10,893 nt of DNA from an uncultured Lachnospiraceae bacterium (lineage in GTDB: Bacteria > Bacillota > Clostridia > Lachnospirales > Lachnospiraceae), in contig CACZNZ010000335.1 of NCBI GenBank assembly GCA_902782625.1, positions 1 through 10,893 on the forward strand, written 5' to 3'. Numbering within the stretch: position 1 is the stretch's first letter; each line of letters begins with the position of its first letter. The translations under genes were made by a program, and so were the position numbers. The notes below the pieces were generated by a model that saw nothing but the letters and a program-made list of their open reading frames with translations, was not told the DNA's origin and searched no databases. Below, one piece after another: positions 7,310 to 10,893 of this stretch.

Positions 7310-9838
7310 ATGGCAAGTATAGATTATCAGGAGGCTAGAAAAGAGATTGTTAGGCTGTTCGGTCAAAAGCAGGCCAGCGGCCGCAAGATTCTTTTTTGGT
7401 ATGATCCCCCGGCAAATTTCAAAGAAGATATCGAGGGCGACAGCTATGACTGCTGTAAGGTGTTGTTTTGCGATAAGAATGAGTTTGCCATTAAGAAGAC
7501 AATAGAACACGACGATACCACATCTGATTATCTGGTGTATATTCCATCGGAAAAACCGGCAGACAATGAAAACTGGCTGCTGGATATATTGATGTATAGC
7601 GAAGAATATTATGCAGATACCGTGGCTCTCACCATGCGTCGCATGAATCTGACAAATACGGATCTTCGCCGTGTGATCGAGTGGCATTCCAAGTTCTTCG
7701 ATGCTGAAAGTAGGACGAAGAGACTGTCCAATTATGTGACAGTAAATGATGAGATGAAGCCGGCGGATCTGCGCATGGCGATGATGTGTGTGCTTACCAG
7801 GGCTTCTTCCAGATCTATCGAGAGCGTACTGACAGAGTTGGTATTCGATAATTCCGAATCCAGTAAATATAAAGATCTTAAAAAATTCGGCTTTGAGGAA
7901 TCTCTCTGGGATGAGATCTGCCGGTATTACAACTATGAGGGCGATCAGAAAATCGAAACACTGATCAAGCGATTTATGTTTACGGCGCTTCTGGAACAGA
8001 AGGCGGAGTTTGATACGTTGCCATCATTCTACGATCAATATAAGATCAAAGGCCCAGGACAGATGGATGCTAAGTTCTTCATAGACAAGATCAAGGCGGA
8101 TAAGCGATATGAATCCCTTCAGCTGGATGTGGCTACGGATCTGAAGATCGAGGGACTGCTTGTATCAAGGGATATCACCTGCGTGCAGACGGCAGATATC
8201 TTCGAATGCATTGATATCGATATTATAAAGAAGATATCGGTCAGCCTTGTGAATGGCAGCCTAGATTACAGTACCTTTGAGCGTGTGATTTCAGATCGTC
8301 TGAATTCCATGTGGTACGAGGCACATAGCCAGGAATATGCCATCTTAAGTTCTGTAATGGCGTTTTATAAGAAACTGGAAACACCAATCTCTTCAGGACT
8401 TCTGGCAACTGATTATGTTCAAAATTATACAGAAAGCTACTATCTGGTAGATACCTATTACCGTCGGATCTGCGCTAACTTCAATCAGCTGGAGAACCCG
8501 ATTTCCGAGATGGAAGATCTGTTGCGCATGGTGGAAGCAGCATATCAGAGCAAGTTCCTGGATCCGCTGGGCAAGGCATTCAGTGATGCATTAAAAGAGC
8601 AGGGCAACTGGGATTTCCCGGGGCTCAAGATGACACGGAATTTCTATCAGGAAGTCCAGAATAAGAATTATAAGAAATGCTTTGTTATCATTTCCGATGG
8701 CTTACGCTATGAGATCGGAAGGGAATTGTATGAGAAGATGAAGACGGATACGGTGCTGAAGGGAAATGAAGAGATCAAATTTGCCATCTCCCCACTGCCT
8801 TCAGAAACACGGTTCGGTATGGCTTCACTGCTTCCGCATCGGATCATGGCATATGCAAGCAAGCTGGTTACAGTAGATGATCAGTCTACGGACAGCACTG
8901 CAGCAAGGGATGCAGTCCTGAAGAATAAAAAGCCTTCTTATGCAGCAATCCAGTACAAGGATATCAATAAGATGTCCCGTAATGAACTACGTACCTATAT
9001 GGCGGATAAATCTTTGGTGTATATCTATCACAACGTTATAGATAATGCCGGTGAGCATAATGAAAGCAAGGTTTTTGATGTAGCTCAGACTGCCGTGGAT
9101 GAGATCCTGACGCTGATCCGGAAACTGTACAACAATCTTCAGATATCCAATTTCTATGTGACGGCAGACCACGGATTCCTGTACAGACGAAATGAAGTAG
9201 AAGAATCACAGAAGTACAGCAATGTTGTGTCACTGCATCCGACGGAAGCTTCCAAGCGTTTTGTCCTGACAGATGACAAGTCGCTGGAGATCCCGTATAC
9301 CGTTGAATTTACGCTGGAGAATGTTTCGGATGGAAAATATAAGGTCATTTCGCCTTATGGATATGATCTGTTCAAGACTCAGGGCGGCGGACTTCAGTAT
9401 GTACATGGTGGGGCTTCCCTGCAGGAAATCATCGTTCCGGTCATCCATCTGGGAGAACTGCGGGCTGCCGGAAATAAGGAAGCTGTTGCGCCGGTAGGCG
9501 TTCGCCTTAAGAGCATTACCAGAAAGATTACGAACCGAAGCTTCACGCTGGAATTTGAACAGTATGAGAAGGTGGAGGAACGCAAGCAGGCCATTACCTG
9601 TGAGACGTATCTGGTAGATGAGGATGGTAATAAGGTGTCTGGCGAATACCGCTTTGTGGCTGCATCCGAAAGTGACGATGTGGATGCAAGAAGCACGAAG
9701 ATCCGGTTCAATCTCATGAATATCGAGTTTGACCGCAGCAAGAGGTATTACCTGATTTTGAAGAATATCGCAAAGCCGGATGAATATATAGAACGGGAGC
9801 AGTTTACGATAGACATCCTGCAGTTCAAGATGTTCTAA
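7310..9838 (+). CDS. pglZ: BREX-1 alkaline-phosphatase-superfamily protein PglZ
   Basis: The gene encodes an 842-residue protein, the normal size for type 1 PglZ. The PglZ domain lies in the second half. A metal-site-type strand CFVIISDGLRYE holds Asp463 and Arg466-Tyr467-Glu468. Next comes PLPSETRFGMASLLP, with Thr500 in the position expected for a superfamily nucleophile. A second metal-site motif, YVTADHGFLYRR, has Asp620 and His621. The motif HGGASLQEIIVP further on is also typical of PglZ. The first half is mostly helical with no catalytic motif that I can name. The C-terminal part from about residue 720 looks like a beta-rich domain. PglZ is a core BREX component needed for methylation and defence; its exact reaction is not settled, although metal-dependent phosphodiesterase or nuclease activity is expected from the fold. 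GGAGG at 7299-7303 sits 6 nt before the ATG, and the gap from pglX is 13 nt. The motifs appear intact. Confidence 0.95.
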   Translation: MASIDYQEARKEIVRLFGQKQASGRKILFWYDPPANFKEDIEGDSYDCCKVLFCDKNEFAIKKTIEHDDTTSDYLVYIPSEKPADNENWLLDILMYSEEYYADTVALTMRRMNLTNTDLRRVIEWHSKFFDAESRTKRLSNYVTVNDEMKPADLRMAMMCVLTRASSRSIESVLTELVFDNSESSKYKDLKKFGFEESLWDEICRYYNYEGDQKIETLIKRFMFTALLEQKAEFDTLPSFYDQYKIKGPGQMDAKFFIDKIKADKRYESLQLDVATDLKIEGLLVSRDITCVQTADIFECIDIDIIKKISVSLVNGSLDYSTFERVISDRLNSMWYEAHSQEYAILSSVMAFYKKLETPISSGLLATDYVQNYTESYYLVDTYYRRICANFNQLENPISEMEDLLRMVEAAYQSKFLDPLGKAFSDALKEQGNWDFPGLKMTRNFYQEVQNKNYKKCFVIISDGLRYEIGRELYEKMKTDTVLKGNEEIKFAISPLPSETRFGMASLLPHRIMAYASKLVTVDDQSTDSTAARDAVLKNKKPSYAAIQYKDINKMSRNELRTYMADKSLVYIYHNVIDNAGEHNESKVFDVAQTAVDEILTLIRKLYNNLQISNFYVTADHGFLYRRNEVEESQKYSNVVSLHPTEASKRFVLTDDKSLEIPYTVEFTLENVSDGKYKVISPYGYDLFKTQGGGLQYVHGGASLQEIIVPVIHLGELRAAGNKEAVAPVGVRLKSITRKITNRSFTLEFEQYEKVEERKQAITCETYLVDEDGNKVSGEYRFVAASESDDVDARSTKIRFNLMNIEFDRSKRYYLILKNIAKPDEYIEREQFTIDILQFKMF

Positions 9839-9853
9839 AGGAGGCATAGGTTC

Positions 9854-10893
9854 ATGGATCAATTAGATAAAAAAGTGTTTGAGGTCTTTTCGGGACGTGT
9901 GGTTCCAAAAGGCGCCACAAAGAAGATCAAGGACAGTGCGAATGTGCCTACTTACGTGCTGGAGTATCTTCTGGGCAACTATTGTACATCCGACGATGAG
10001 AGCGAAGTGGAAGCCGGGATTGAGCAGGTGAAGCGAATTCTTTCCGATAATTACGTGCGTCCGGATGAGGCCGAGCAGATCAAAGCTAGGATTAAGGAAG
10101 AAGGAACCCATACAGTCATTGACAAGATTAGCGTCAAGCTGAATGAGCGCACGGATCAGTATGAGGCAGATTTTCTCTTCCTGGGGATAAAAGGGATTTA
10201 CGTGCATCCGAAATACATCCGCTCCTATGAGAAGCTTCTGGCAGGCGGTATCTGGTGCATCGTTGATCTGACGTATTTTTACAACGAGGATGAAAAGAAA
10301 AACAGCCCGTTCGTTATCAATGAGATTACTCCAATACAGATGCCGAATCTGGATAAGAATGAAATCATTGAAGCCAGAAGTCAGTTCACGAAAGAAGAGT
10401 GGATAGATCTGCTGCTACGTTCCTGTGGCATGGAGCCGACACAGTTTGATTACCGTGTGAAGTGGCATCTGCTGACAAGACTGGTTCCGTTGGTAGAGAA
10501 CAATGTTAATATTTGCGAATTAGGTCCGAGAGGAACCGGTAAGTCGCACATCTAGAAAGAACTATCACCGAATTCTATTCTGATCTCCGGTGGACAGACT
10601 ACGGTTGCCAACCTTTTCTATAACATGGGAAGGCGGCAGGTTGGTCTTGTCGGACTTTGGGATGTGGTTGCTTTTGATGAGGTTGCAGGTATCAATTTCA
10701 AGGATAAGGACGGCGTTCAGATCATGAAGGACTATATGGCTTCCGGATCCTTTGCAAGAGGTAAGGATGCCATTCAGGCGAACGCTTCCATGGTATTTGT
10801 CGGTAATATCAATCAGAGTGTGGATTTTCTGCTGAAGACATCTCATCTGTTTGAGCCATTCCCGGATGCCATGATTGACAGCGCCTTCTTTGA
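9854..10893 (+). pseudogene. brxL: BREX-1 Lon protease-like AAA+ protein BrxL, interrupted by an in-frame TAG and cut by the window end
   Basis: Translation from the ATG at 9854 gives 233 residues, MDQLDKKVFEVFSGRVVPKG onward, matching the BrxL N-terminal domain and ending in the Walker A motif GPRGTGKS (residues 224-231) followed by HI and a TAG at 10553-10555. The same frame then continues open for 112 codons to the window edge. It begins KELSPNSILISGGQTTVANL and carries a Walker B strand DVVAFDE (Asp275-Glu276, numbering the stop as 234) and a sensor-like VFVGNIN (Asn318). All of this is recognisable BrxL AAA+ sequence. BrxL is normally about 680 residues with a C-terminal Lon-like domain; that end lies beyond the window. 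The family member with a known structure forms a ring-shaped DNA-binding AAA+ assembly and acts as the restriction factor. A 233-residue product would lack Walker B and could not hydrolyse ATP. AAAGGAGG at 9837-9844 overlaps the pglZ stop, 9 nt before the ATG. Readthrough or a sequencing error would restore the protein. Confidence 0.88.
10553..10555 (+). other. In-frame amber codon in brxL
   Basis: The codon after GKSHI is TAG, where BrxL relatives as I remember them have Tyr (GKSHxYKE). TAT or TAC to TAG is one base change. Frame and similarity are preserved on both sides, so this is a substitution rather than an indel. The change sits in TCTAGA at 10551-10556. Confidence 0.85.

Noticed and set aside
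9230-9862. Antisense open frame of 210 codons opposite the end of pglZ
   Set aside because: It mirrors the codon structure of pglZ, has no recognisable family, and its start lies in the pglZ-brxL junction without gene-like context. The same applies to the antisense frames at 7265-7687, 4483-4833 and 394-738.
10553-10555. TAG read as pyrrolysine or another reassigned amino acid
   Set aside because: No other in-frame TAG occurs in over 3200 codons of intact genes here, and the position normally holds a Tyr in BrxL as far as I recall. A point mutation is simpler.
10625-10893. Reinitiation of a second BrxL polypeptide at the in-frame ATG at 10625
   Set aside because: No Shine-Dalgarno is visible before it, and the product would lack Walker A, so it would not restore an ATPase.
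1-10893. CRISPR arrays, tRNA or rRNA genes, insertion sequences, terminators, or a wholly new defence system
   Set aside because: The window is almost entirely filled by five adjoining BREX genes. I saw no repeat array, no transposase, no RNA gene and no T-rich hairpin at the short junctions.

Overview
This window is one plus-strand stretch of a BREX type 1 (bacteriophage exclusion) defence operon. In order it holds the 3' end of brxB, complete brxC, complete pglX, complete pglZ, and the 5' part of brxL. The gene order brxB-brxC-pglX-pglZ-brxL is the classical type 1 order, so brxA and the rest of brxB are expected just upstream and the rest of brxL just downstream. Spacing is very tight: brxB and brxC overlap by 11 nt, and the other gaps are 11, 13 and 15 nt, each with a strong Shine-Dalgarno sequence. 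I see no internal promoter or terminator and no stretch over 300 bases without a gene, so the window is probably read as one transcript.

The moderate GC content (about 45-50% by hand count in the conserved genes), the strong AGGAGG-type ribosome binding sites and the protein style point to a Gram-positive, Clostridia/Lachnospiraceae-like anaerobe. This is an inference from style, not from a marker gene.

Roles: BrxC is a large P-loop ATPase. PglX is the N6-adenine methyltransferase that marks self DNA and provides sequence recognition. PglZ is an alkaline-phosphatase-superfamily protein. BrxL is a Lon-like AAA+ effector that binds DNA. BrxB is a small core component.

Two things stand out. 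First, brxL has an in-frame TAG at codon 234, directly after its Walker A motif. The reading frame and protein similarity continue undisturbed beyond it to the window edge. A single base change from a Tyr codon explains this, so the effector gene is probably inactivated, recently decayed or wrongly sequenced, while the methylation genes stay open. Second, the middle of pglX (about 5110-6420), just after the NPPY catalytic motif, is clearly AT-richer and uses different codons from its flanks. It looks like an exchanged target-recognition segment. I see no wholly unknown system; the novelty is in the state of this BREX locus.
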